From: Candidatus Diapherotrites archaeon CG08_land_8_20_14_0_20_34_12
GTDB lineage: Archaea > Iainarchaeota > Iainarchaeia > Iainarchaeales > 0-14-0-20-34-12
Direction: 5' to 3'
Length of the DNA stretch: 11,435 nt
Assembly: GCA_002779065.1 (NCBI GenBank)
Contig: PEXL01000027.1
Span: forward strand, 1-11,435
Below the pieces are notes generated by a model. It was not told the DNA's origin and did no database searches. It was given only the letters and a program-made list of their open reading frames with translations. A program made the translations under genes and the position numbers. This document shows positions 1-5,499 of the stretch, piece by piece. The stretch's first letter is position 1. The number at the start of each line of letters is the position of its first letter.

Positions 1-278
1 AATCAACAGTAAAAATTCTGCTTGTAAAATCAGGAGAATCCTTAAGTTTGCAAAATCACAAGAAACGAGAGGAACTGTGGATAGCATTAGATGATGGTTT
101 GATTGTTCAAATAGGAAATGTTAAGAAAAAATTCAAGAAAGGCTCTTCTGTTTTTGTCAAGAAAGGGCAAAAACACCGTTTGCTGGCAAAGAAAACAGCT
201 AGGGTTCTTGAAATTTCTTTCGGAATCTTTGATGAGAAAGATATTGTGCGATATGAAGACAAATACAAGAGATGTTGA
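1..278 (+). CDS. Cupin-domain protein, type II phosphomannose isomerase-like (5' partial)
   Basis: The frame is open from the first bases of the window to the TGA at 276-278, so the gene starts upstream and about 92 C-terminal residues are visible. The order of motifs matches the cupin of type II mannose-6-phosphate isomerases (alone or as the C-terminal domain of mannose-1-P guanylyltransferases): SLQ-x-H-x-x-R-x-E-x-W, then a turn-rich strand, VFVKKGQKHRL, then DIVRYEDKY at the end. Known members interconvert mannose-6-P and fructose-6-P in the cytoplasm using a bound metal. Of the usual ligands the first His (of NHKKRE), the Glu and the late His (of KHRL) are present; the second His position is Lys, a change I believe also occurs in other short homologues. 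An in-frame TTG at 48 is inside the conserved fold and is not the start. pgi follows 28 bases later, which supports a sugar-phosphate role. A non-enzymatic cupin is possible. Confidence 0.75.
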   Translation, partial: STVKILLVKSGESLSLQNHKKREELWIALDDGLIVQIGNVKKKFKKGSSVFVKKGQKHRLLAKKTARVLEISFGIFDEKDIVRYEDKYKRC

Positions 279-306
279 ATAAAATTTTTAAGTTTGAATG
301 ATTTTT

Positions 307-1494
307 ATGGCAAAAATAAAATTTGAATTCAATCAGGATTTTTCAATATCCCATCAAGTGGAAGAAAAGGTTAATTTGTTGGACAAAAAAATACCTGTTT
401 TTGCAGAGCATAAGGAAAATCTGGATAAAATCCAAGAAACTTTAGATGATTTTGCTGATTTAGAAAATTTGATTGTGGTTGGAAATGGCGGGTCTATCAC
501 AAGCTTTAATGCTTATTTGTTTAATTTGGGAACGCAAAAGAAAGTGGCAGTTTTAAATACGCCTGATCCAAATTATATTTCCCAATTAAAAGAAAATTTT
601 GCTGAGGACGATACTTTAGTAATGGCAATTTCAAAATCCGGTGAAACCCTAGAAACATTTTCCTGCTTAATGCCATTCATTGATTATTCTGTTGTTGGAG
701 TCACTTCCCAAAATAATAATGCTTTGCACCAATTGTGCAAGAAAAAGGATTTTCCGGTAATTGAACATGCAAACATTGGCGGCAGATTTTCTGCATTTAC
801 AGCTTCAGCGCTTGCCCCAGCAATGTTTTGTGAGATGGATGCTAATACCTTACAGAAATCTGCCCAGCAAGCATATTCAAATTATGCCCCAAGCAAATCG
901 ATTGATAAAAATGATGCATTAAAGTTAGCTTCATATTTTTATGGCCTGGAACAAAAAGGGTTTACTGAGATTTTTTGCCCAATTTATTCCTATAACCTTT
1001 CCGGATTTTTGCCTCTTGTAAGGCAATTAGTGCATGAAACATATGGCAAGAATGGAATTGGCCAAAGTTTGCATGGTGATATTGCCCCAGAATCCCAGCA
1101 CCACACTAACCAAAGGATTTTTGGGGGCAGAAAGAATCTGATTTTGTGGCCTTTTGTGGTTGAAAAACATCCTGAAGAATTAAAAGTAGAAATACCGAAA
1201 GAAATATTTGATATTAAATTAAGAGATATGCCCCTTTCTAATCTTCAGAATAAAAGTTACACTAAACTTATGCAATATTTTTATTTAGGGGTGAAAAATA
1301 CTGCCAAGGAAAATAAAATCCCGTTTGTTGTTTCTGATTTTGAGGATATTTCAACAGAAAGCATAGCAGAATTCACCGCATTTTTGCATTATTTTGCATA
1401 TTATTCTGCTCTGCTCCGCAATGCCAATCCTTTTGACCAGCCGGCTGTTGAGCGCAGCAAGGAATTAACCTTTTCATTCTTGAATAAAAAATAA
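307..1494 (+). CDS. pgi: Glucose-6-phosphate isomerase
   Basis: Interconverts glucose-6-P and fructose-6-P in the cytoplasm, for glycolysis or gluconeogenesis. The 395-residue product is short against bacterial and eukaryotic PGI (about 450-550) but close to the roughly 400-residue enzyme of Methanocaldococcus. Two SIS-type sugar-phosphate halves are visible. Motifs in order: VVGNGGS (about 57-63), the phosphate-binding loop SKSGETLET (109-117), the first PGI signature ANIGGRFSAFTAS, the HGDIAPESQHHTNQ stretch with the ring-opening His/Glu region, and near the C-terminus FDQPAVERSK, the second PGI signature ending in the catalytic Lys. The second signature separates it from archaeal bifunctional PGI/PMI and from cupin-type PGI. 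The start is uncertain: ATG 298 adds three residues (MIF); ATG 307 (MAKIKFEF) looks more natural. No clear Shine-Dalgarno is seen at either. It lies 28 bases after the cupin gene and probably belongs to the same transcript. Confidence 0.93.
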   Translation: MAKIKFEFNQDFSISHQVEEKVNLLDKKIPVFAEHKENLDKIQETLDDFADLENLIVVGNGGSITSFNAYLFNLGTQKKVAVLNTPDPNYISQLKENFAEDDTLVMAISKSGETLETFSCLMPFIDYSVVGVTSQNNNALHQLCKKKDFPVIEHANIGGRFSAFTASALAPAMFCEMDANTLQKSAQQAYSNYAPSKSIDKNDALKLASYFYGLEQKGFTEIFCPIYSYNLSGFLPLVRQLVHETYGKNGIGQSLHGDIAPESQHHTNQRIFGGRKNLILWPFVVEKHPEELKVEIPKEIFDIKLRDMPLSNLQNKSYTKLMQYFYLGVKNTAKENKIPFVVSDFEDISTESIAEFTAFLHYFAYYSALLRNANPFDQPAVERSKELTFSFLNKK

Positions 1495-1512
1495 TTTTTA
1501 AAAAAATAATTC

Positions 1513-1995
1513 ATGAAGAATAATTTTTGCTTTTTAAGTGAAAAAATGCCCGACATTAATAAATTGCCTGCTTGGTGGTCCTTCAAAAGGCCATTTTTTG
1601 CTGTTGATCTTTTGATTCTGCATTTTGCAAAAGGGAAATTTGACGGCATTGTTCTTGTTGAAAGAAAATTCAAGCCAAAAGGAAAAGCATTTCCTGGCGG
1701 TTTTGTTGAATATGGCGAGACAGCTGAAAAAGCAGCTTTGCGCGAAGCGAAGGAAGAGCTTGGCATTAAAGTAAAATTGATTAAGCAGCTTGGCGTTTAT
1801 TCTGATCCTAAAAGAGATACGAGATTTCACAGCATAAGTGTTGTATTTTTGGCAAAATCCACTGGCAGGTTAAAGGCAGGGGATGATGCTAAAAAAGCAT
1901 TTGTTTGCCCGCTTGATAAAATTCCAAAACTGCAGTTTGACCACAATAAAATTTTGAGGGAGCATTTAAGTGAGATTGGGCATAAATTATGCTGA
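1513..1995 (+). CDS. Nudix hydrolase, ADP-ribose pyrophosphatase-like
   Basis: Contains a perfect Nudix box (GX5EX7REX2EELGI) at residues 63-85, which binds divalent metal and cleaves a nucleoside diphosphate linked to another moiety. Fourteen residues after the box is a proline in GVYSDPKRDTRFHSISVVF. This resembles the Y-x-x-P-x-R-D-x-R-x-H stretch of archaeal and bacterial ADP-ribose pyrophosphatases, so ADP-ribose is the best guess; substrate cannot be fixed from sequence. At 160 residues the length is normal for a single Nudix domain. The start is open: ATG 1513 has no Shine-Dalgarno and adds an atypical MKNNFCFLSEK, while ATG 1546 (MPDINKLPAWW) follows a weak AAGTGA. A T/A-rich stretch at 1493-1503 could be a TATA box serving the second start. 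The gene follows pgi by 18 bases, and the next ORF overlaps its 3' end. Confidence 0.85.
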   Translation: MKNNFCFLSEKMPDINKLPAWWSFKRPFFAVDLLILHFAKGKFDGIVLVERKFKPKGKAFPGGFVEYGETAEKAALREAKEELGIKVKLIKQLGVYSDPKRDTRFHSISVVFLAKSTGRLKAGDDAKKAFVCPLDKIPKLQFDHNKILREHLSEIGHKLC

Positions 1996-2179
1996 GATAG
2001 AGCTTGAAGTGAAAAAACAGAAGCTTAAAATAAGGGAGGAGCTGAATAAAATAAAAACTATCTTTAAAATAGGCAATTCTGTTTTAACAGCAGTAAAGAT
2101 AGAAAAGAAAAGTTTTATACGTGTCCTAACTTTATGGGAATCTAATGAAAAAGAGGCAGGATTATGGAAAAAGAAATAA
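1970..2179 (+). CDS. Small hypothetical protein, possible toxin-like partner
   Basis: I do not recognise this protein with confidence. It is lysine-rich, 69 residues from GTG 1970 (56 from GTG 2009), and holds a helix-like charged N-terminal part, then strands around GNSVLTAVKIEKKSFIRVLTLW, and a tail with W-K-K-K. GTG 1970 has a GAGGGAG seven bases upstream and overlaps the Nudix gene by 26 bases. The 3' end overlaps the next gene by 16 bases, which implies translational coupling. The next gene encodes a YgiT-type zinc knuckle, and such genes often follow a small toxin of the DUF4258 or RelE/MqsR kind. The ending 'IRVLTLWES...LWKKK' loosely resembles the 'VITVYEP...W...KRR' ending of DUF4258 proteins, but the usual N-terminal His/Arg helix is not evident. 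If real, it may be a shortened or decayed toxin. It could also be a chance ORF. Confidence 0.45.
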   Translation: MRLGINYAEIELEVKKQKLKIREELNKIKTIFKIGNSVLTAVKIEKKSFIRVLTLWESNEKEAGLWKKK

Positions 2180-2493
2180 ATTGTCATTTGTGCAAAGGCA
2201 AAGCTGAACTTAAGTTCGAAGAATTATTGCTTGATAATGGCAAAATCATAATTAAAGATAGCCCTTATTACAAACGCAAAAAATGCAAAGAGGAATTCTC
2301 AACGAGCGAACAGATGCATTTGTTATCTGGGCAAATCAACCAAAATTTTGTCTTTCAAAGGCCGATAATAAACGCCGGAAGAAGCCTTGCTATAACAATT
2401 CCTGTGGATATTGCACAATTTTATAATCTTAAGAAAGGCATGAAAATAAAAATAATGCCTGAAAATAGGCACAGATTAAGGGTTGAAGTGTGA
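2164..2493 (+). CDS. YgiT-type zinc knuckle + AbrB/SpoVT-like domain protein (antitoxin-like)
   Basis: A 109-residue two-part protein. Residues 1-45 look like a YgiT/MqsA-type zinc knuckle: C7-x-x-C10, a strand region, then R38-x-x-C41 followed by KEEF. The second knuckle has Arg where the family has Cys. Residues 66-109 look like an AbrB/MazE/SpoVT swapped-hairpin DNA-binding domain, with NAGRSLAITIP, then an LKKG turn and a basic strand at the end. Proteins of this build are usually antitoxins or autoregulators that bind their own promoter. The ATG start is well placed: a GAGG lies seven bases upstream, and the gene overlaps the preceding small ORF by 16 bases, as in toxin-antitoxin pairs. 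What is seen is the domain order; the antitoxin role is inference. With one zinc ligand missing, the knuckle may be structural without metal or may be degrading. Confidence 0.8.
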   Translation: MEKEINCHLCKGKAELKFEELLLDNGKIIIKDSPYYKRKKCKEEFSTSEQMHLLSGQINQNFVFQRPIINAGRSLAITIPVDIAQFYNLKKGMKIKIMPENRHRLRVEV

Positions 2494-2560
2494 TAGTCGA
2501 TAATCTAACTTTATTTTGATAATTTCCATAATCACAATCTTTTTAAATTCCAAATCTGTA

Positions 2561-2568
2561 TTTTTATA
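2561..2568 (+). promoter_or_regulatory. Candidate archaeal TATA box for the permease gene
   Basis: TTTTTATA lies in the 104-base gap before the permease ATG at 2598. Its centre is about 33 bases upstream, so transcription starting 25-27 bases downstream would give an almost leaderless mRNA. That fits the absence of a Shine-Dalgarno sequence before 2598. A second A/T-rich candidate, CTTTTTAAAT around 2539-2549, would give a leader of about 25 bases. No operator-like repeat was seen. Confidence 0.35.
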
Positions 2569-2597
2569 ATTGAATGATTTAATGTAGCTTGATTAAA

Positions 2598-3902
2598 ATG
2601 CCGAAAAAATTTGCATTTCATAAACCGCAGGAAGAAGGAAAGCTGAAAAAATCGCTTGGATTATGGGAGATTACCCTTTCAGGTGTTGGCATAATACTTG
2701 GGGCAGGGATATATGTTCTTATTGGCAAGGCAGCAGGCTTAGCAGGCTATGGCATATGGCTTTCATTTTTAATAGGCGCATTGCTTGCAGCTTTTACTGG
2801 TTTGAGCTATGCTGAATTAGCCTCAAGATTTCCTAAAGCAGGAGGGGAATATGTTTATGTAAAATACGCATTCAACAAACTTTTAGCATTTATTGTTGGC
2901 TGGTTGGTTATTTTAGAAGGAGTAATATCGGCAGCAGCAGTTGCTTTGGGCTTTGGCGGTTATTTTGCAACCTTAACAGGATTAGGCCTTATTTTTGGTG
3001 CTATTTTAATTATATTCCTAAGCACAATTTTGATTTTATATGGTCTTAAAGAATCGGTTCTTATAGGAATTGTCTGTACCATTATTGAAGTTTTAGGTAT
3101 TTTTATTGTAATCTTCTTTGGCCTTCCAAGATTAAATGTAGCTAATCTTATGGACATACCTTCATTTGTCGGTGTTTGGCAAGCAGCTGCTCTAGTCTTC
3201 TTTGCGTACATAGGATTTGGCAGCATGGTTAGATTATCTGAGGAGACAAAAAGTGCAACAAAGAATATTCCAAAAGGAATTCTACTTGCAATTGCAATAA
3301 GTGCTATTTTATACATCTTAGTAGCTATTGCTGCAGTTTCCTTGATGCCACCACAAGCTTTGGCAGCGTCAGATGCCCCTTTAGCTGAAGCAATAGGCAA
3401 TGTTTTAGGAAATAATGTTTTTTTACTAGTAGTCGGATTGATAGCATTATTCGCTACAGCCAATACAGTCTTGTTTGTAATGCTTACAACATCAAGAATG
3501 GTTTATGGCATGGCAGAATTAAGGTCATTGCCGACAAGCCTTTCTTATATCAATAAAGCAACACACACCCCGATTTTAGCAACATTGCTTGTTGCAGTAT
3601 TCTCACTTTTATTTGTCTTTGTTGGAAATATTGAAACAGTTGCAAATCTTACAAACTTTATGGTTTTTTGCACATTCATTTTCATTAATAGTGCAGTAAT
3701 AATTCTAAGATATTCTGAAGGAGATAATGCTTCATTTAGAATACCCTTAAGCATAGGAAGATTCCCTATCCCTGCATTGCTTGGCCTTTTATTCACAATC
3801 GCTTTACTTTTAAGTATGGCAGACCTTATTCCTTATGGAATAATCCTTATTATAGCAGGAATAATTATTGAACACATAGTTAATAGAGGGGCTAAACCCT
3901 AA
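2598..3902 (+). CDS. APC-superfamily amino-acid permease
   Basis: Integral membrane transporter of 434 residues with about 12 hydrophobic segments, the normal size for the amino acid-polyamine-organocation superfamily. Family marks: GVGIILGAGIYVLIG in the first membrane segment (the unwound substrate-binding helix), SRFPKAGGEYVYVKYAF after TM2, and SEETKSATKNIPKGI in the loop after the sixth segment. It probably imports amino acids by proton coupling or exchange; the substrate cannot be named. The short N-terminus is basic and soluble, and there is no long C-terminal domain. The start is taken at ATG 2598; a TTG at 2589 would add three residues without a better ribosome site. The PHP gene follows after 20 bases, likely on the same mRNA. 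The tryptophan operon and its candidate regulator lie downstream, so aromatic amino-acid transport is tempting but unsupported. Confidence 0.92.
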   Translation: MPKKFAFHKPQEEGKLKKSLGLWEITLSGVGIILGAGIYVLIGKAAGLAGYGIWLSFLIGALLAAFTGLSYAELASRFPKAGGEYVYVKYAFNKLLAFIVGWLVILEGVISAAAVALGFGGYFATLTGLGLIFGAILIIFLSTILILYGLKESVLIGIVCTIIEVLGIFIVIFFGLPRLNVANLMDIPSFVGVWQAAALVFFAYIGFGSMVRLSEETKSATKNIPKGILLAIAISAILYILVAIAAVSLMPPQALAASDAPLAEAIGNVLGNNVFLLVVGLIALFATANTVLFVMLTTSRMVYGMAELRSLPTSLSYINKATHTPILATLLVAVFSLLFVFVGNIETVANLTNFMVFCTFIFINSAVIILRYSEGDNASFRIPLSIGRFPIPALLGLLFTIALLLSMADLIPYGIILIIAGIIIEHIVNRGAKP

Positions 3903-3922
3903 ATCCTATTGAGAGTGAAAAA

Positions 3923-4780
3923 ATGTTAGCTGAATTGCATTGTCACAGTAATAAATCACATGGCACAATAATCCACCATGAAGGGCTAAGTAGTGTAACA
4001 CAGTTGATTGAACATGCAGTAAAGCTTAACATTGAAGTATTGGCTATTACTGACCATGATGAAATAGAACCATCCTTGAAGGCAATGAAGCTGGCAAAAC
4101 AAATAAAGTCAAATGTTTTAATTATTCCTGGCATGGAGGTTTCATCTGCTGATGGCCATATCCTTGTCTTAGGGACAGAAGAAAAAATCCCAGAAGGGTT
4201 GTCTGCAGAGGAGACCGTTGAAAAAGCCAGAAGTTTAGGTGCAATAACAATTGCCCCTCATCCTTTTGATATTAAAAATGAAGGGATAAAAGAAAAAGCA
4301 AAATTGTGCGATGCAATGGAATCTTTTAATGCATTAAATATAGACCGCATATCTAATTTTGTGGCAAAAGGTTTTGCTGAGAAATATGGGCTTAATGCTA
4401 TTTGCGGTTCTGATGCGCATTCTGCATTTATGATGGGTTATTGCCTAAATGAAATTCGCGCCCAGAAAGATATTGATTCTGTGCTGAATGCAATAAGAAA
4501 AGGCAATACTCACATATTTCGGAAAAACTATATTCCGATTAATGTGCTTCAAACATGGTCTGTTGACCGCTTAAAGAAGTCTGAAGATTATGTTATGGAT
4601 TATATGGATGAAAATTACAGATATCCAAAAAGAGTTGTTGGAAAAAGGGCTGTAAAATTAGTTCACAGAAGCCCTGGCAATATTGATTATTTCTTCGATT
4701 TTCTCACCTACCTTGGCTTAACATTGGCAATCCCTTATTCTGCAGTAATAAATCTGCCGAAGATGAGATATCTGTTATAA
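3923..4780 (+). CDS. PHP-domain metal-dependent phosphoesterase
   Basis: A 285-residue protein with the PHP (polymerase and histidinol phosphatase) fold. The metal-binding residues appear in the usual order: H6 and H8 (LHCHS), D44-H45-D46 (TDHDE), E72 (GMEVS), H79 (DGHIL), H113 (APHPFD), then D164 and H166 (GSDAH). Known relatives include the TrpH/RNase AM group, which hydrolyses nucleotide 3',5'-bisphosphates or trims RNA 5' ends, and various uncharacterised phosphoesterases; the substrate here is unknown. The PHP core ends near residue 210. About 75 further residues, with a basic part and then an aromatic/hydrophobic part, have no domain I recognise. The start has a GAGAGTGA a few bases upstream. 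It is 20 bases after the permease and probably co-transcribed. It converges on the ACT-domain regulator. Confidence 0.87.
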   Translation: MLAELHCHSNKSHGTIIHHEGLSSVTQLIEHAVKLNIEVLAITDHDEIEPSLKAMKLAKQIKSNVLIIPGMEVSSADGHILVLGTEEKIPEGLSAEETVEKARSLGAITIAPHPFDIKNEGIKEKAKLCDAMESFNALNIDRISNFVAKGFAEKYGLNAICGSDAHSAFMMGYCLNEIRAQKDIDSVLNAIRKGNTHIFRKNYIPINVLQTWSVDRLKKSEDYVMDYMDENYRYPKRVVGKRAVKLVHRSPGNIDYFFDFLTYLGLTLAIPYSAVINLPKMRYLL

Positions 4781-4830
4781 TTCACTCTTTGATGTAAATA
4801 AAATAATTAGGTAGATGAGACATAAGAAAG

Positions 4831-4838
4831 TTTTTTTA
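4831..4838 (+). terminator. Candidate T-rich transcription terminator
   Basis: A run of seven T followed by ATTCATTTTAT lies between the convergent PHP and ACT-regulator genes, 50 bases after the PHP stop and just beyond the regulator's stop. Archaeal RNA polymerase can terminate at T-runs without a strong hairpin, and I see no clear stem here. The call rests on the base run and the convergent layout. Confidence 0.4.
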
Positions 4839-4839
4839 T

Positions 4840-5340
4840 TCATTTTATCAAAATGCTTTCTGCAAAATCCAGTTCTTTAAGTTTTTTTATCACTTTGCTG
4901 GTGAGTTTTCCATCAATAATTATCGTAAGCACAGGGTCTGGGAATAAATCAGGGTCATCTGTGATTATCTGCCTTATTACAATGCCTTCATCGGCAAGTA
5001 TTTTTGTTACAGCATAAACAATCCCCTTCTTTTTTGGATTCGCCCTTATTTCGATAGCATCAAAGCCTAATTCCTTGGCAGCATTTCCGAGAAATGCCCT
5101 TGGCTCCAATCTATAAAAAATCTGGAGCAGCTTTTCATCCTTTGCTATCTCTTTTGCGGTTTCAATCACAACCCTTCGGTCAACATTTAAAGCTCTGGCA
5201 ATTTTTGCAGGTGGCATTTCTATATTCTTGGCAAATATCCTTCCTTTCCTATCCACCTTTAATCCCAAGCGCAGGAATTCTGTTGCAACAATCCTTCTGC
5301 CTCTTGCATTATTAAAAAATCTCTCAATTATCTTTAACAT
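4840..5340 (-). CDS. HTH + ACT-domain regulator of amino acid metabolism
   Basis: A 166-residue protein matching the archaeal 'regulator of amino acid metabolism, contains ACT domain' family. The N-terminal half (about 1-75) includes a helix-turn-helix-like stretch, MPPAKIARALNVDRRVVIETAKEI. The C-terminal half (about 93-166) has the beta-alpha-beta-beta-alpha-beta layout of an ACT domain: DAIEIRANPKKKGIVYAVTKIL, then GIVIRQIITDDP, then VLTIIIDGKL and a final helix and strand. ACT domains normally bind an amino acid and pass the signal to a partner domain. The gene is divergent from trpE, so control of the trp operon, and perhaps of itself, is the natural inference. I chose ATG 5340 over ATG 5358: a TATA-like box at 5364-5372 puts transcription start at about 5342, so 5358 would not be in the mRNA and 5340 would be leaderless. 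It contains no tryptophan. Confidence 0.87.
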   Translation of the reverse strand: MLKIIERFFNNARGRRIVATEFLRLGLKVDRKGRIFAKNIEMPPAKIARALNVDRRVVIETAKEIAKDEKLLQIFYRLEPRAFLGNAAKELGFDAIEIRANPKKKGIVYAVTKILADEGIVIRQIITDDPDLFPDPVLTIIIDGKLTSKVIKKLKELDFAESILIK

Positions 5341-5343
5341 ATG

Positions 5344-5390
5344 TATACTTTTGTGCATAAAGGTTTAAATATGTGCAGGAACATAGTATA
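5344..5390. promoter_or_regulatory. Imperfect dyad, candidate operator between regulator and trpE
   Basis: TATACT (5344-5349) and AGTATA (5385-5390) form an inverted repeat centred at 5367. This is practically the centre of the TTTAAA (5364-5369) in the shared TATA box. Inside it, two copies of TGTGCA (5352-5357 and 5372-5377) are spaced exactly 20 bases apart, about two helical turns, and their TGCA cores are themselves self-complementary. A regulator bound here would cover both promoters. The site assignment is inference from symmetry and position; short A/T-rich dyads can arise by chance. Confidence 0.4.
5364..5372 (-). promoter_or_regulatory. TATA box for the ACT regulator, inside a divergent control region
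   Basis: Read on the reverse strand this is ATATTTAAA, close to the archaeal TATA consensus. Its centre is about 28 bases before the ATG at 5340, the spacing of a leaderless archaeal promoter. On the forward strand the same bases read TTTAAATAT and could also serve trpE, giving a start near 5394. The region between the two genes is only 109 bases. Confidence 0.5.
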
Positions 5391-5395
5391 TTTTA
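5387..5395 (+). promoter_or_regulatory. Candidate TATA box for the trp operon
   Basis: TATATTTTA on the forward strand predicts transcription start at about 5415-5418. That would leave about 32-35 bases of leader before the trpE TTG and would place the out-of-frame ATG at 5419 almost at the RNA end. The competing box at 5364-5371 would give a leader of about 55 bases including AAGGGG at 5401-5406. Confidence 0.35.
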
Positions 5396-5409
5396 TCAAA
5401 AAGGGGAAT

Positions 5410-5499
5410 GTGAAAACTATGGAAGAAAAAGGAAGGGATTTACTTTGGCTTGCATTGCGTGGATTTAGAATTGCAAATATCCCCCATAGACCTTTATAG
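5410..5499 (+). CDS. Possible upstream ORF / leader peptide overlapping the trpE start
   Basis: A short ORF in a different frame from trpE runs from GTG 5410 (29 aa) or ATG 5419 (26 aa) to a TAG at 5497-5499, so it spans the trpE start at 5450. AAGGGG (5401-5406) lies just upstream. It contains one Trp codon (residue 10 from ATG 5419, in DLLWLALR). As its frame crosses the ribosome site of trpE, its translation could affect trpE initiation. There is no Trp cluster or obvious attenuator hairpin. It may be only a chance ORF, or a sign that the trpE N-terminus is misread. Confidence 0.25.
   Translation: MKTMEEKGRDLLWLALRGFRIANIPHRPL
5431..5438 (+). promoter_or_regulatory. Shine-Dalgarno-like sequence favouring the TTG start of trpE
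   Basis: GGAAGGGA ends 11 bases before TTG 5450 and 20 bases before GTG 5459. No ATG exists in the trpE frame between the in-frame TGA at 5411-5413 and the conserved N-terminus. A non-ATG start is therefore forced unless there is a frameshift. Confidence 0.4.

Noticed and set aside
1401..1766. Reverse-strand ORF of 121 codons over the pgi-Nudix junction
   Set aside because: It is antisense to two well-supported genes, has unlikely composition and no family resemblance.
2960..3463. Reverse-strand ORF of 167 codons inside the permease gene
   Set aside because: It mirrors the codon pattern of the permease; basic, threonine/isoleucine-rich and without recognisable motifs.
5341..5358. Upstream ATG at 5358 as start of the ACT regulator
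   Set aside because: In frame, but it lies upstream of the transcription start predicted from the TATA-like box at 5364-5372; ATG 5340 fits a leaderless mRNA better.
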